From positions 1 to 64,000 of the forward strand of contig NW_027062997.1 in NCBI RefSeq assembly GCF_032884065.1: a stretch of 64,000 nt of DNA, read 5' to 3'. Positions 39,346 through 51,120 of this stretch are shown here, piece by piece. The stretch's first letter is position 1, and every line of letters begins with the position of its first letter. Made by a program: the position numbers and the translations under genes. The stretch comes from Artemia franciscana (taxonomy: Eukaryota; Arthropoda; Branchiopoda; Anostraca; Artemiidae). The notes below the pieces were generated by a model. It did no database searches. It was not told the DNA's origin and was given only the letters and a program-made list of their open reading frames with translations.

Positions 39346-39712
39346 TGTGATGGGGATTATGTACTATACTCTTATAGGTCATTTAGTACCATTTGTTGGT
39401 TCTCAATCCTACGCCTGAACAGAAGCGAGAGGTTGGCTACTACTATAGTCTATTTTACATAACTAAACTAGAAACATAAATGCACCAAAATATACTCATC
39501 TTAGGTTTACTCAGCTGAACTTGAAATATAACTGCACTGATGAAGTTACTCCCCTTATCTATATATACCCAAACTGACATATACCCAAACGAAACCCACA
39601 AGATATTCCCAAAAAATGATAAAATGATAAGATACCCCAGAAACTAAAGTGAAAGTGACACTTGCATCTATTTAGAATCTACTTAACCCAGTATAAACTC
39701 TAGCGTACAACA
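39346..39712 (-). mobile_element. 3' LTR of a Gypsy-type retrotransposon
   Basis: On the minus strand the LTR begins TGTTGTACGCTAGAG, directly after a purine-rich AGGAGGGGGA polypurine tract, and ends near CCATCACA, giving TG...CA ends and a length of about 367 bp. A second copy of this LTR with 3' truncation lies at 55643-55991 on the plus strand. No 5' LTR of this element was found in the window. Confidence 0.8.
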
Positions 39713-40084
39713 TCCCCCTCCTTACATTGAACCGTCCCGGTTCAAATTAAAAAGAAGCAAAAAAATACCAACATCTGACAATTTAAAAGACATACAATGT
39801 ACGTTTTAATCACTTCTATCCATTTTGAAGCAGCTTGCACTTAAAATGTCAATTTTTGCTATATCTTAGAGAAATCTTGGGAGCTGCATTGCAAACGACT
39901 GGCTCATTATCACATGCAACTGAAAGTTTATGATAGACCAGCTTATCACCGCAGCCTCCCGAAAGTTCTTGACCCACACTGGAACAGTCAGTTTCCACCA
40001 TATCACAGTTTCACTTGTAAACGAACTTCGATGAACAGATGTTACTCTTCGATGACAGAAAAACCTTAGGAGAACCAGACCGAT

Positions 40085-40320
40085 TCAATATGTAAATCAG
40101 GAATAAATACTTAAATCAGGATCAAATGGGTAAATCAGGATCAAATAGGTAAATCAGGATCAAATACATAAATTAGCATCAAATGCGTAAATCCGGATGA
40201 AATAGGTAAATCAGGATCAAATAGGTAAGTCAGTATCAAATAGGCAAGTCAGGACCAAATGCGTAAATCAGCATCAAATACGTAAATCAGTATCAAATGC
40301 GTAAATCAGCTCAAGGTAAA
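40085..40320. repeat. 19-bp minisatellite inside the LTR element
   Basis: About 11-12 tandem variants of GTAAATCAGGATCAAATAG, period 19 bp. The matching array in the other arm is at 55115-55262 and has fewer units. Confidence 0.9.
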
Positions 40321-40738
40321 ACTGGGATATGACAGCTACATCTGGAGATAACTAGATCACTTAGATGTACAGCATACAAGGATGATAATTGTTTGAAGGA
40401 TTACTGAGTTTGAAGTTATACTTCGACAGGAATAGTTCATCTATTTAGATACTGCAGGCGAAGCCCGTGGATTCCTCTTCTGCCTACATGATGCTTCAAA
40501 GTAAGTTTGGTAAACGGTGAAATGAATAGCAAGAGAAATCTCGTCTGCGAAAAGTATGGTTCTCTTGTCACGTCGATGAAGCTACTCTGGGCTGATCAAT
40601 GAAGAATCGAAGTGCAGCTTCTCTTTGGAACTTGGTGGATATGGATGGATGTAGAAAAGAGTCATGGCTGACTATCGATGTGGCGATGGTGTGCCGTCGC
40701 ATGTAGGTCGTTGTATCTAGAAGTATGGTGAGTATCAA

Positions 40739-42300
40739 TTACTTATAAAAAAAAGAAACACAAAATAAAGGAAACAGGTACATGGTGCGAGTAATATACA
40801 TAAAATAAAATTTTTTGACAAATTCATTTTCCAACAGCTTAGAAAACACATTCAATATTAAGCACTCAACACCAGGTTGGTCCATTGCAATAGCATTTGC
40901 GCCACCTAACGTTTTATATTGAAGGCGCTCCAGACTCCGAGTTTCTCGTTGCGGCCACAATCGCAGAGGACCCGGGACCTTCGAGTGCTTCGTGACCGAC
41001 TCATGCAACTGCGCTAACTGCGGGGAAGTAGAATCTTCTCTACCAATCGCAGTTAGGCTTGACGGATCCAAACTTTCCAAGTCATTCGTTGACTGACCTT
41101 GAAAGTTGCTGTCCATTTCATTATTAGTTGATAAAAGAGGAATTTGTTTGAATAAAATTATAGACGTCATGTTCGTAAAATTTTCTCGTTGCCTGTATGG
41201 CGTGCTAGTGTGGCTTGCTTGTAAAATGTCACCAGTTGTATCGAGCCATTGGTCAGTCGAATCAATGATTGAGCTATCCTGTGCCAAATTAGTATGACGA
41301 GCAGTGTCGTAGTCTCGAAAAGCTTCCGAGTCAAATTCGATATCTTATTATTGTGTGCAAGTAGTCTTTTTGTCCGTATGTCCGTCTGGTAGTTGCTCAC
41401 TGGGTTCAAACGACCAAGGAGTTCATAGAATGGCCGGTTTTAGTCGGTTTTGATGCACAGTAATCACGCGTGATTTCCCATCAATTTTCTTGATTTCATA
41501 GTTAGCTTCGTTTACCTTTGCTAAAACCCTATATGGACCGTCAAATTTTAAATTTGAAAGTTTTGTCCTTTCCCAGACAATTCAACATTTAAATAAACTA
41601 CATCTCTGGGAATATAAGGTTTAAAATGAACTTTTTTATCATATTGTTGTTTTTGTTTGAACCTAGCCGCTATTATATTTGAGCTGAGTTGTTGAAAAAT
41701 ATCTCTAGATCGCATTAACATTTCAGATTTGTAAGAGCTATCAGAATCGTAGAGTGTTTGCTGTTCTACAACTTTTTCTGCAGGAAAAATGACATCCTGC
41801 AGAAATATGAGAAAGAAACTATTTTCTTGGGTCATATTATGTTTAGCCGTGTTCATAGCAAAAGAAACATAAGAAGTCCATGCATCCCAATCCCCTCGTT
41901 GTTGCTGATTGACACACTGCGAAAGGATTGAGGCAACTTCCCGATGTCTTCATTCAAGGGCTCAGTTGCTTTGATCATTTTCCGGCGACGTAAAAAGGTG
42001 ATTTATTCTCAATTTATGGCCAAAATCTTGAAATTCTTGGTTTTTGAAATGACTACCATTATCGGACAAAATGGAAGTAGGGAATCCAAAAATGTGGCAG
42101 AAATATTCAACTAAAACACGTAAAACTATCTGGGCTTTGGCATCTATAATATACAAATATGGTGCATAAAATAATCTAATATGGAGAGAATGTATTACCA
42201 TTAACTGTTTTAGGTAATGGGCCTACTAAATCTATCGAAATCATTTCTAAAACATTTGATTTCTAAAATATTTGTTGGTAGTTTATACTTAAAAAAATTA
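40739..42300 (-). pseudogene. 5'-truncated Gypsy-type pol remnant (integrase to C-terminus)
   Basis: On the minus strand, starting near 42270, the readings are as follows. ISIDLVGPLPKTVNGN is the region around the first catalytic Asp of the integrase core. ILSDNGSHFKN near 42060 is the second Asp motif. Near 41830-41550 come FFLIFLQDVIFPAEK and a lysine-rich stretch of the integrase C-terminal region. After a frame change at about 41545 follows KFDGPYRVL and HQNRLKPAIL, the GPY/F module. Then comes a long C-terminal tail to 40739 containing RLQYKTLGGANAIAMDQPGV. Reverse transcriptase, RNase H and gag are missing, and frameshifts and stops separate the pieces. The order ending in 3' LTR at 39712 shows a 5'-truncated, dead copy. 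Confidence 0.88.
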
Positions 42301-42890
42301 TTCAATTTCTTTTCTACTCGTTTTTAGTTTAATGGAGCTTTTTACTGCAAGCTTGCTTTGTAGAAAAAGTTTTAAAATGCATTTCTGTTTGTTTTTTATT
42401 AATATAGCCTTGTTGTGGTTAAAAAACATTTAAATCTTTTTTTCTTTCAGATTTCATAATTTTTAAATTTGAAGATAATTTGTCTTTATTTTGGTTTTAT
42501 GAAGCCCTTTACTTTAAAAAAAACAACATATTTTGTGGATAATTTTTTTTTTTGTCAATTTTCACCAAAAAAGTCTTACGTGAATGTTTAAGAGTTTTAG
42601 TTTTAAGGGGTAGGTCGTTGAGAAATTTTAGGTCCCCTTTTAGGTTCATCTTCCAAATTAATCCCTTAAAGAGAAGGAATCATGAGGCCACCATTCTCAC
42701 TCATTTTTGCCTGGCTGCTCATGAGTCACTAAAACGCATCCAAATTCGATAATCATAGGCAGCCCGATAGTGCTGCCTAAGTAAAGAGCGATGTGGGCCT
42801 AATATGTTTTTCTGTTGTTTTGTTTTTTAGACCAGGGAACTTCGTACAGAAGGAGCTGTCGCAAAAACTTCGAAAGGGGCTCATTAAATT
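42301..42890. other. T-rich non-coding stretch
   Basis: Lies upstream of the pol remnant and before the next repeat. Short frames such as 42552-42752 have no recognisable product. No further retroelement coding was recognised here. Confidence 0.4.
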
Positions 42891-43800
42891 GGACATTTTA
42901 AAGACCAGTGCCCCTTTTAATGGTCAAAAGTAATCCGAGAATAACCAGCCCACTCTTTGCGCCAAAGATTGACTTTTTCTTCCAATTCCTTAAGAACGAC
43001 TTTAGAAACTCAAAAGTCATTTAATTAGCATCTGAAGGTTTTTAAAAGTACTAAAAAAGCCTTCTTAATATACGAAAGGATTTTCAATTACATTAACTTT
43101 TAATATAGCTCATTACGCTCAGTTTATTAAATAAAAAACAGTTTTTTCAAGTGAAAAGAAGCAGCAACAATCAAAATCAAAACGAACAAAATTAAGGAGG
43201 GGAGATGTTTCTTCATATATGGAATACTTTCTGTTGGTTTCGAAATTTAATGTTACTCCTTACTTCCAGCTGAAAAAAAGCTAATTTTTTTTTTCTGATC
43301 GTTTTTCAAACAATGCAGGTAAATTTGGCTTACCCTCCATGAACAATTCCATACCGTCACAGAACATTCCTCCATGGGAAGTTCATTCCAGATAAAATAA
43401 GAACCCCTTTCCATGTAAAACCTTATCCAGACAGTTCCATCCGCTCTGAAATCCCCCACTTACGTAAAATTTCTTGCTTGCTTAGGATGGTTTAGCCTAA
43501 AACATAGTCCTTAGCAAACTTTGATTTAAAAAAGCCTTAAATTTCTATTCGTTTCTTAGGTCACTTTGGAAATCTCCCTTCTATGGAATTTTTTCAAGAA
43601 ATTCAAACCCGCTGAAAATTTCCCCGAATCCATTTCCCCGCAACATATACACTTGTAAAATTGAGTTACCAAAGCAAAAGTAAGACCAAAAAAAATTTCC
43701 TCCCCATGGAATACTCTCTCCGTGGAAACCAGCCCCGAGCACAAAATACGCCCCTCAAAAATGTGTGAATAAATCTAAATAATAAATACCATACACAGGC
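42890..43800 (+). repeat. Diverged partial copy of the dispersed palindromic repeat family
   Basis: CCCACTCTTTGCGCCAAAG, CAATTCCTTAAGAACGAC, TTTCTGTTGGTTTCGAAATT and ATGTTACTCCTTAC follow the family order but are strongly diverged. The minus-strand frames at 43253-43459 and 43556-43744 lie within it and are spurious. Confidence 0.65.
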
Positions 43801-43849
43801 AATAGGCAAATTTTGTATCTTAAAGCCCTTTCCCCATGGGTTCTGGGGG

Positions 43850-44400
43850 TCTTGCTACTTTTAAAGGAATAATTGTTTGTTTTGTTTTTTTCTACTAAGT
43901 TGAAAAGAAAATCTAAAAATTCTGATCAAACTACCATGAGAAGAAAAATCGTGGGATTTGGGGTAGTTGCCTTCCAATTATTTTAATAACTTAAAAACGG
44001 CATTAGGACTTTTAGTTTCCTTAAAAATGAACCCTCTTCAGATCTTCTACAACCATTTGTTGAATACGATCATCCCTAGGTAATAAAACAGGGTAAAACA
44101 AATAACTACGAATTCTTGATCGTTCTTCTGGCAAATAATCCAAAATCCCACATGTCAAACAGTACGAGGTAACGAACTGTAGTAAAGAGCGACGAGGCTC
44201 AATAGTAACCAAAACTCTAAAAACAGAGTTTTGAAACCAATAGTTACATCCAAAGATTTACATTTTAATTTGGATTATAAATATATAAGTTTCATCAAAT
44301 TTAGTCTTACCCATAAGAATTTACGAGCCTGAGAAAATTTGCCTTGTTTAAGAAAATAGGATTATCGAATCCTATTTTCCCTAAAAATCTTAGAATACTT
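43850..44400 (-). repeat. 3' part of the dispersed palindromic repeat, reverse orientation
   Basis: GAGGTAACGAACTGTAGTAAAG, followed by GAGCGACGAGGCTCAATAG and AACCAAAACTCTAAAAA, is the reverse complement of the family's 3' end. However, 43850-44160 reads like the family in the plus direction (GGGTAGTTGCCTTCCAATT, GATCGTTCTTCTGGCAAA). Two pieces of opposite orientation may therefore be joined near 44160. Confidence 0.65.
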
Positions 44401-44419
44401 TAGTTTTTTACTGTTTAAT

Positions 44420-46692
44420 AAAGTAGAATTGAGAGAAAGAGTCAAACTTTAGCGTAAAAAGCAGGGCGTTGAGAAGAGAAGAGCCCCTTTCATACACGGA
44501 GTAATTCGGAGTAAGTTACTGCGTATGAGAAAGAGGCTGCTTCCTCATCAACGCCCCGCTCTTTATGCTAAAGTTTGACTCTTTCTCTTAATTAACTCTA
44601 CTTTTTAAAACAGTAAAAAACTTTAGCGTAAAGACCGGAGAGTTGATGAAGAAGCAGCCCCTTTAACATACGAAGTAACTTCTGTTCGTTTTAAGTTTTA
44701 ATGTCGTTCCTTACTTTCCGTTAAAAAAAACTTGTCTTTTTTATTTTTTTTCTGAACGTTTTTGAATCAATGCATGTTTTGATTTTGGCTCTCCGTAGAT
44801 GAATAATTAAAACGAAATTTGCATATTTATTTTTTGGCTAATTGGCTTTCTCATAGCTTTGATCGAATGATTTTGAGAAAAAAAGGAGCGGGGGAGGAGG
44901 CCTAGTTGCCCTTCGAGTTTTTGGTTACTTTAAAAGGTAATTCCTCCATCGAAAATTTCCCCAACATATTCCCCTTTTCTCAACCCCCCCAACCTAAAAA
45001 TCCTTTCATACACGGAACAGCCCCTTTCATACACGGAGTAATTCGGAGTGAGTTACTTCGTATGAGAAAGAGGCTACTTCCTCATCAACGCCCCACTCTT
45101 TATGCTAAAGTTTGACTCTTTCTCTTAATTAACTCCACTTTTTAAAACAGTAAAAAACTTAAGCGTAAAGACCGGAGAGTTGATGAAGAAGCAGCCCCTT
45201 TAACATACGAAGTAACTTCTGTTCGTTTTAAGTTTTAATGTCGTTCCTTACTTTCCGTTAAAAAAAACTTGTTTTTTTTTTTTATTTTATTTCTGAACGT
45301 TTTTGAATCAATGCATGTTTTTATTTTGGCTCTCCGCAGATGAAAAATTGAAACGAAATTTGTATATTTATTTTTTAGCTAATTGGCTTTCTCATAGCTT
45401 TGATCGAATGATTTTGAGAAAAAAAGGAGCGGGGGAGGAGGCCTAGTTGCCCTTCGAGTTTTTGGTTCCTTTAAAAGGCAACTAGAACTTTTTTTACGAA
45501 TGTTTTTATTGGTAATAAATATTAAAAAATTACAAATTAACTTACGTAACGAACTCCTGTACTCTCATATTTTTATTACATATATGAAGGGGTTCGCCCC
45601 CTCGTCAGTACCTCGCTCCTTACGCTAATGCTTAAATTTTGTCCCAATTCCTTAAGAATGACCCCTGAATCACAAAAGCCGTAGAATAAATAGTTGAAAT
45701 TGCTAAATTGCTTTAGCGTAAAGAGCGAGGTATTAGTAGGAGGTGAGCCCATCATATGCGTAATAACTTCTGTTCTTTTTAAGTTTTAATGCTTCTCCTT
45801 ACTTTCAGTTGAAACAACTTTTTCATATTTATTTTTTCATTGTTTTTTTTTTTCATAATGCTAGAAAATCCTGCGCTCCCTTCGTGAAACTTTTATTCCC
45901 CAATGACAAATTCCTCCATCGAAAGTCCCCCAACATATTCCCCTTTTCTCAACCCCCCCCCCCAACCTAAAAATCCCCCAGAAAACGTCTTTACACTTCC
46001 GAATAACCATTACTATATGTAAGCACTAGTCAAAGTTTGTAACTTGTGGCCCCTCCCACGGGGACAGCAGGTGAGTAAGTCGTCCCCAAAGGCATCGGTA
46101 TTAAATTTTGCAACAATGGTGAATAAAATGGCTATCTCAGAATTTTGATTCGTTGACTCTGGGAAAATAATTAGCGCTTGAGGGGACCTAGGTGCCCTCC
46201 AATTTTTTTGTCACTTAAAAAGGGCGCTAGAACTTTTCATTTCCGTTAGAATGAGCCATCTTGCAAGATCCTAGGACAACTGGGTCGATAGGATCACCTC
46301 TGGGGAAAAAAACAAAACAAAAAAACAAATAAACACGCATCTATGATCAGTTTGCTGGCAAAAAATGCGAAATTCCAAATTTTTATAGATAGGAGTTTGA
46401 AACTTCTACAAGAATGTTCTCTGATACACTGAATCTGATGGTATGATATTTGTTAAGATTGTATGACCTTTAGGGAATGTTTCCCCCTATTTTCGAAAAT
46501 GAGACAAATTTTCTCAGGCTCGTAACTTTTGATGGGTAAAACTAATCTTGATAAAACTTGTATATTTAAAATCAACACTAAAACTCAATTCTTTTCATGT
46601 AACTATTGGTTTCAAAATTCCATTTTTGAGAGTTTTGGTTACTATTTAGCCGGGTCGCTCCTTACAACACTTCGTTACCACGAACTGTTTGA
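44420..46692 (+). repeat. Composite copy of the dispersed palindromic repeat with internal duplication
   Basis: The palindromic 5' part occurs twice, at about 44430-44935 and 45010-45478. After the second, the remainder of the family runs to the 3' end (GTCGCTCCTTACAACACTTCG, about 46660). CGGAGTAAGTTACTGCGTAT at 44507 and its partner at 45044 set a spacing of 537 bp. The first unit jumps from the AAAAGGTAA point directly to TTCCTCCATCG, skipping about 1 kb of family sequence. No coding frame of its own is present. Confidence 0.85.
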
Positions 46693-47280
46693 TACCGTTT
46701 CTTCTATTATCCACCACCCAAAGAGGCACTTGACAAAACATTCCAGGACTGACGGAGACTTTCCTTCAACTTACAAACCAGCCTTCCAAAGTGACAGAGC
46801 AGCAAGTACACGACTTTTAACGCTTTGTCATGAAGACATACGACGTGAAACAAGACTGCGACGACGTGAATACATTTAGTAAAGAAACATGTCTATGACA
46901 AAAGACCAAGAACTTGCAGAGACTTCCTTAAGCTAGTGCCTCATTTCTAAAACATATCCTTAGAGATGCACTGACATGTCACTACATGCCAGGTTATGTG
47001 TGGAGTCGTAACCTGAAGTCAATACCCACTTTTCCCTGTTTTTTTTCCTGGGTTCTTGGCGCCGATTGAAAGGGGCATCTCTATTGGTTATACTCCCTTT
47101 TACAAGCATCAGAAGCCTGTCCCGAGACAGTCTGTTGTGGTTGCAAAAGAGGGTGTGAAAGAAGATGCCACTGAAGGAAATTTGACCTTAACTGTAGACC
47201 ACTATGCTGGTGCAAATCAAAGTGCTTTAATTGTTGAACATGTTCTTATTTTGTATTTATTTTTTTACTAGAAAATTTGA
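46693..47280 (+). other. Unrecognised protein-like frames between repeats
   Basis: Two open stretches stand out in composition from the surrounding repeats. The first, about 46693-46879, reads out of the end of the repeat and continues with FPSTYKPAFQSDRAAST and HEDIRRETRLRRREYI. The second, about 47015-47271, reads GISIGYTPFYKHQKPVPRQ and later EGNLTLTVDHYAGANQSALI. Amino-acid composition is balanced, unlike the low-complexity frames elsewhere. No domain was recognised. The ATG of the first frame lies inside the repeat and the second has no ATG of its own, so exons or decayed coding remnants are more plausible than an intact gene. Confidence 0.3.
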
Positions 47281-48515
47281 TTGGTCTCTTTTTGTTCCTT
47301 ATAAAAATATAATTTTTAAATGTTTAATACCAGCTGTTTATCTTCAGTTGATTCATTTACAATAAATAAAGAGATGAAGATTTAACACCTATTAACTGAT
47401 TTTGGTTTAGCAAAATGTAAACAAAGGCCATAAAATCGACGCATCTTGGTCTCATACTAAGACCCCAAGCGGATTAACAGATCAACTAATTTTAGACCTC
47501 AGGTGGATCAACGGTACTAGTAAGGTATATTTATATGCATATACGTGTATTTTCAGAATCTGAAGTATCGGTTGCTCCTAATCCGCTCATTTGAAGTCAA
47601 TTACTTTTTGTTTTGACAAAACTTGTATTTTTGATCGCCATCTTGAATCTGGAGTGCCTAGCAACACTACGGCACAACTGTTTTCACAATTGGTACCATA
47701 TTTTGGTACCACAGTACAACATTTTACGTTCATATTCGGAACATCTGCCATCGATTAGCCCATTACCCCATACTGGCCTTTTTGGGTGATCATATCTTTT
47801 AATTTTGACAAACTCATATTTTCGACCGCGCTCTTAGATTTGGGGTATCTAGTGACACTACGGTACAACTTAGGATGTTTTAAAGCTCTTATTCGGAACC
47901 TCTGCCATTGATTACTTCATACAACCCGATTCGAACGACCATGTCTACTCGTTTTGACACACTCGTATTTTTGTCCGCTATCTAGGATTTCAAGTCACCT
48001 AGTGGCGTTCTGAGAGAAAATTTCGCTTGCTTAATCAAGCCCTATTAAAGAACAGACTCGAAAGTACATTTCAGCCAATTTTGGCGCATTCATCAAACAC
48101 GATAGTGTTTTTGTGTTCTTCGCCAGCACTATAAACAATTTGTACATTGTTAAAACACAAAGTAAATATTAGGAAAAATGCATGAATATTTTTGGGCAAT
48201 TTTTTGTGAGAAAATTTTCTCGGGAAGAACTTTTCACGAAGAGGAAAGTATCCGAGGATTTAGCATGATATTTGTCACAAATCTTTAAGAGACGAGTTAG
48301 AAACGCAAACACGAAAAACAAACTTTGTCTTTGCCGACTAAATTAAAGATGTGCAGATGTTCCAGGAAAAATTTTCAGTGGTGTTGGAATTGTTGGTCTT
48401 TGTATGGGAGGGGGTATTTCCCACTTAGGAAATTTTTTTGGGGAAAATTTGTGTGAGAGTTACTTTCCATTGGAGGTGAGGAAATTTCCCAAAAATAAAT
48501 TTTACAGAGGGGGAT
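47281..48515. other. Non-coding stretch with loose internal repetition
   Basis: Between 47560 and 48010 phrases such as TTTTGACAAAACT(T/C)(G/A)TATTTTTG, CCGCTATCTAGGATT or CGCCATCTTGAATCT, GTGCCTAGCAACACTACGG and CGGAACATCTGCCAT recur about three times. This gives a degenerate tandem-like structure of about 180-200 bp. No coding signal was recognised. Confidence 0.5.
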
Positions 48516-48519
48516 ATCT

Positions 48520-49110
48520 GAAATTACTTAAAAACCACTAGAAATTAATGTCCTTTTTCAATGAAAGTATACTAAAGAGAAATTGTTAGGTGGAATCGTC
48601 CGTAAGAAATTTTCAACGAGGATTAAAATGTCTAGAGAGAATTTTCCAGTTGGGGAGGGGGTTAGTTTAAGTGGAAGAAACTTTACTTTGAGAAATTTTC
48701 TGCGTAAAGAGGACATTTTACAAATAAGAAAGCCAGATTTTTTGGCAGTACTTGAAAAGATTAAATTGAATTTAATATAACACTTTTCCACTAAAAGTGA
48801 AGAGCAACATTGAAACTTCAAACGAAAAAAAAATATTCTATATATGAGGGTGGTTAACCTCCTCTCAGCTCTTTACGCTAAAATTTGACTTTGTGTCCCA
48901 ATCACTTAAGAATTACTTATGAGACACAATGGCCGTTTTGATGGAATATGAGGCTTTTTAGAAGTTATCGAAACACTTTCACACAAAGAACGAAGGATTG
49001 AAGATGAGGTAAACCCCCTCATATATGGCGTAGTTTCTGTTTGTTTTAGGTTTTAATTTTGCTCCTAACTTTCAGTTGAAAAAATCTTTTTTTATTTAAT
49101 TGCTAAGAAT
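48520..49110 (+). repeat. Repeat unit shared with 54355-54760, joined to palindromic-family sequence
   Basis: GAAATTACTTAAAAACCACT, GTTAGGTGGAATCGTCCGTA, TAAGTGGAAGAAACTTTAC, CTGCGTAAAGAGGACA and AAAGCCAGATTTTT recur in the same order at 54355-54560. The unit continues with the CAACATTGAAACTTCAAACG and TTTGACTTTGTGTCCCAAT segments related to the dispersed family. Frames on both strands here are incidental. Confidence 0.85.
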
Positions 49111-49179
49111 TCTACTTACATATTATCTCCTACCAGAGGGCGCGGTTTCTTATGAAACCACCTATGAAACTATGAGACA

Positions 49180-49775
49180 GCCAATTATCCAAAAAAACAA
49201 ATTAATATACAAATTTTATTTTTATTCATGTACAGAAAGCCGCAATCAAAACATGTATTAATTCAGAAACGTTCAGAAATTAAATTATAAAAAAAAACAA
49301 GTTTTTCTAACTGAAAGTAAGGAGCGACATTAAAACTTAAAACGAACAGAAATTACTCCGTATAAAAAAGAGGCTGTTCACTCCTCAACACCCCACTCTT
49401 TACGTAAAAGTCTTTTACTTTTTTAATAAGTAGAGTTGAGAGAAAGAGTCAAACTTCAGCGTAAAGAGCGAGTTGTAGAGGAGGGAACAGGCCCTTTACA
49501 GTAGGGTTCTCTGATACGCTGAATCTGATAGTGTAATTTTCATTAAGTCTATGACTTTAGGGGGTATTTCTGCCGTTTTTGAAAAAAAATATGGCCAATT
49601 TTCGAAGGGTCCTGACTTTTGAAGGGTAAGACTATACTCGATGAAATATATATATTTAAAATCAGCATAAAATCTCAATTCTTTTGATGGATGTATTGGC
49701 ATCAAAATTCAGTTTTGAGTGTTTTGGTTACTATTGAGCCTGGTAGCTCCTTAATATAGTTTGCTACTACGAATT
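49180..49775. repeat. Pieces of the dispersed palindromic repeat in two orientations
   Basis: 49180-49310 is reverse (CAAAACATGTATTAATTCAG). 49310-49495 is the forward 5' foldback (AAGTAAGGAGCGACATT and GGGAACAGGCCC). 49495-49775 is the forward 3' end (TAGGGTTCTCTGATACGCTG, GGTTACTATTGAGCC and CTACTACGAATTG). The large middle section is missing. Confidence 0.8.
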
Positions 49776-50550
49776 GTTAGAAAAAAAAGAGTAAAATTGA
49801 AAATAGATGAAAAAGGTATAAATGAAAAAAGAAAGTCATTACATTTTTGATATATTTGTTTTGTAAGTTTGATATGATTCTTTGTCAACTCGGTAGCATG
49901 TTCTTGATACATCTGTTCTGCGTTTTTGACCTGGCTTCAGTTCTTATAGCCTGAATTTCTTCTACCTTTTTTTACTCTTCTGGGAAATTCATTTTTTTTT
50001 TTTTTTTGATGTTTTTAAGTTTTTAACTAAAAGAAAAGTTTTCCTTTCTTTATTTTAGAATCTAAACTAAGATTTCAGTGTTACGCTTTTCAGTGTTAGT
50101 TTCAAACACTGGAATATTCAAAAAAAAATTGTAAGTATTTCAACAACTCATGTCTTGCTTAAACTTTTCTGTAAGCTTGGGAGGAAGCAGAGGTTTGGAA
50201 AAATAAAAAATGTGTCAAATTACGCAGAAAGCAAAGGAATGTATAGAAATTCAAATAATATTTTATGGCCATCCCCTAGATTATCTGGTTTTCAATATGG
50301 TTTATAAGAATGAAAGGTTATTACAGCTAGTGAAACAGGAGAGTCTCTTAGACATTGACATGGAATCACTAATACCGTACATTTGGAGGAGGGTACAAGA
50401 TGCTTCAAACTTCTAAGATCAGTTTTAAAAACCTTAGTTTATTATACCTGTTATAAACGTGTTTTTTATGGGTACATGTTGTATATTTTTATTCACGTGT
50501 TTTTTTGTGATTTATACCCACTACCAAGTCTCAGTTGACTAAATAGAAAA
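49776..50550 (+). other. Mostly unrecognised sequence with one protein-like frame at 50210-50416
   Basis: The frame starting at an ATG at 50210 gives a 68-residue reading with balanced composition (for example YGHPLDYLVFNMVYKNE and YIWRRVQDASNF). I recognise no domain. It has no obvious splice context, and the next repeat starts about 150 bp downstream. It may be a chance frame, an exon or a relic. Confidence 0.25.
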
Positions 50551-51120
50551 AAAAAATCTGTTTTTATTCAACTGAGAGGAAGCAGCAACATTCAAACTTA
50601 AAACGAAAAAAAATCGAGGAGAAGAGCTATTTCTTCATATTCATATTGGAAGAACTTCTGTTGGTTTCGAAATTTAATGTTGCTCCTAACTTTTAGCTGA
50701 TAATAATTTATTTTTTATTTAATTTCTGATTATTTTTCAAACAATGCAGGAGAATGTGGCAACCAATCCATGAAAAATTGTTCTACCCTCGCCACAAACT
50801 CCTCCGTGGAAAGTTCAATCCACATAAAATAAGACCTCCACCAATAAAATTGAAAGAGGGGAGCTGTTTTTTCTTATTCATATTAGAATAATTTCTGTTG
50901 GAATCGAAATTTAATGTTGCTCCTTACTTTTAGATTAAATAATAATTTTTTTTTTTTAATGAAAATAAGGAGCAACATTAAAACTTAAAATGAACAGAAA
51001 TTACTGCGTATATGAAAAGGGCTTTTCCTCCTCAACGCCCCGCTCTTTACGCTAAAGTTTGACTCTTTCTCTTAACTCTACTTTTGAAAACAGTAAGAAA
51101 CTTTAGCAGTAAACTTTATA
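50550..51120 (+). repeat. Partial copies of the dispersed palindromic repeat
   Basis: GGAAGCAGCAACATTCAAAC, then TTCTGTTGGTTTCGAAATT and ATGTTGCTCC, occurs twice (50567-50720 and 50860-50935). The left palindrome arm (AATAAGGAGCAACATT, CGCCCCGCTCTTTACGC, TTTGACTCTTTCTC) then breaks off at about 51110. Confidence 0.75.

Larger units (their letters stand above)
38447..40607 (+). repeat. Left arm of a 2.2-kb inverted duplication
   Basis: This is the reverse complement of 54823-57127 over most of its length. Paired landmarks: TTTTATTTTGTAAATCTAGGGG at the outer end, CTGTTTACTTACCGGAACCAG, GACACCCCTAGTCAGTTAGC, a shared 38.7-39.26 kb flank, the LTR, the 19-bp minisatellite, and TGATCAATGAAGA at the inner end. 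The left arm has about 85-105 bp beyond the LTR end (39260-39357) that the right lacks. The right has about 300 bp near 56690-56990 that the left lacks. Divergence of a few percent or more is visible by eye. Confidence 0.85.

Noticed and set aside
41106..41297. Plus-strand frame over the pol remnant
   Set aside because: Shadow of the minus-strand Gypsy C-terminal reading.
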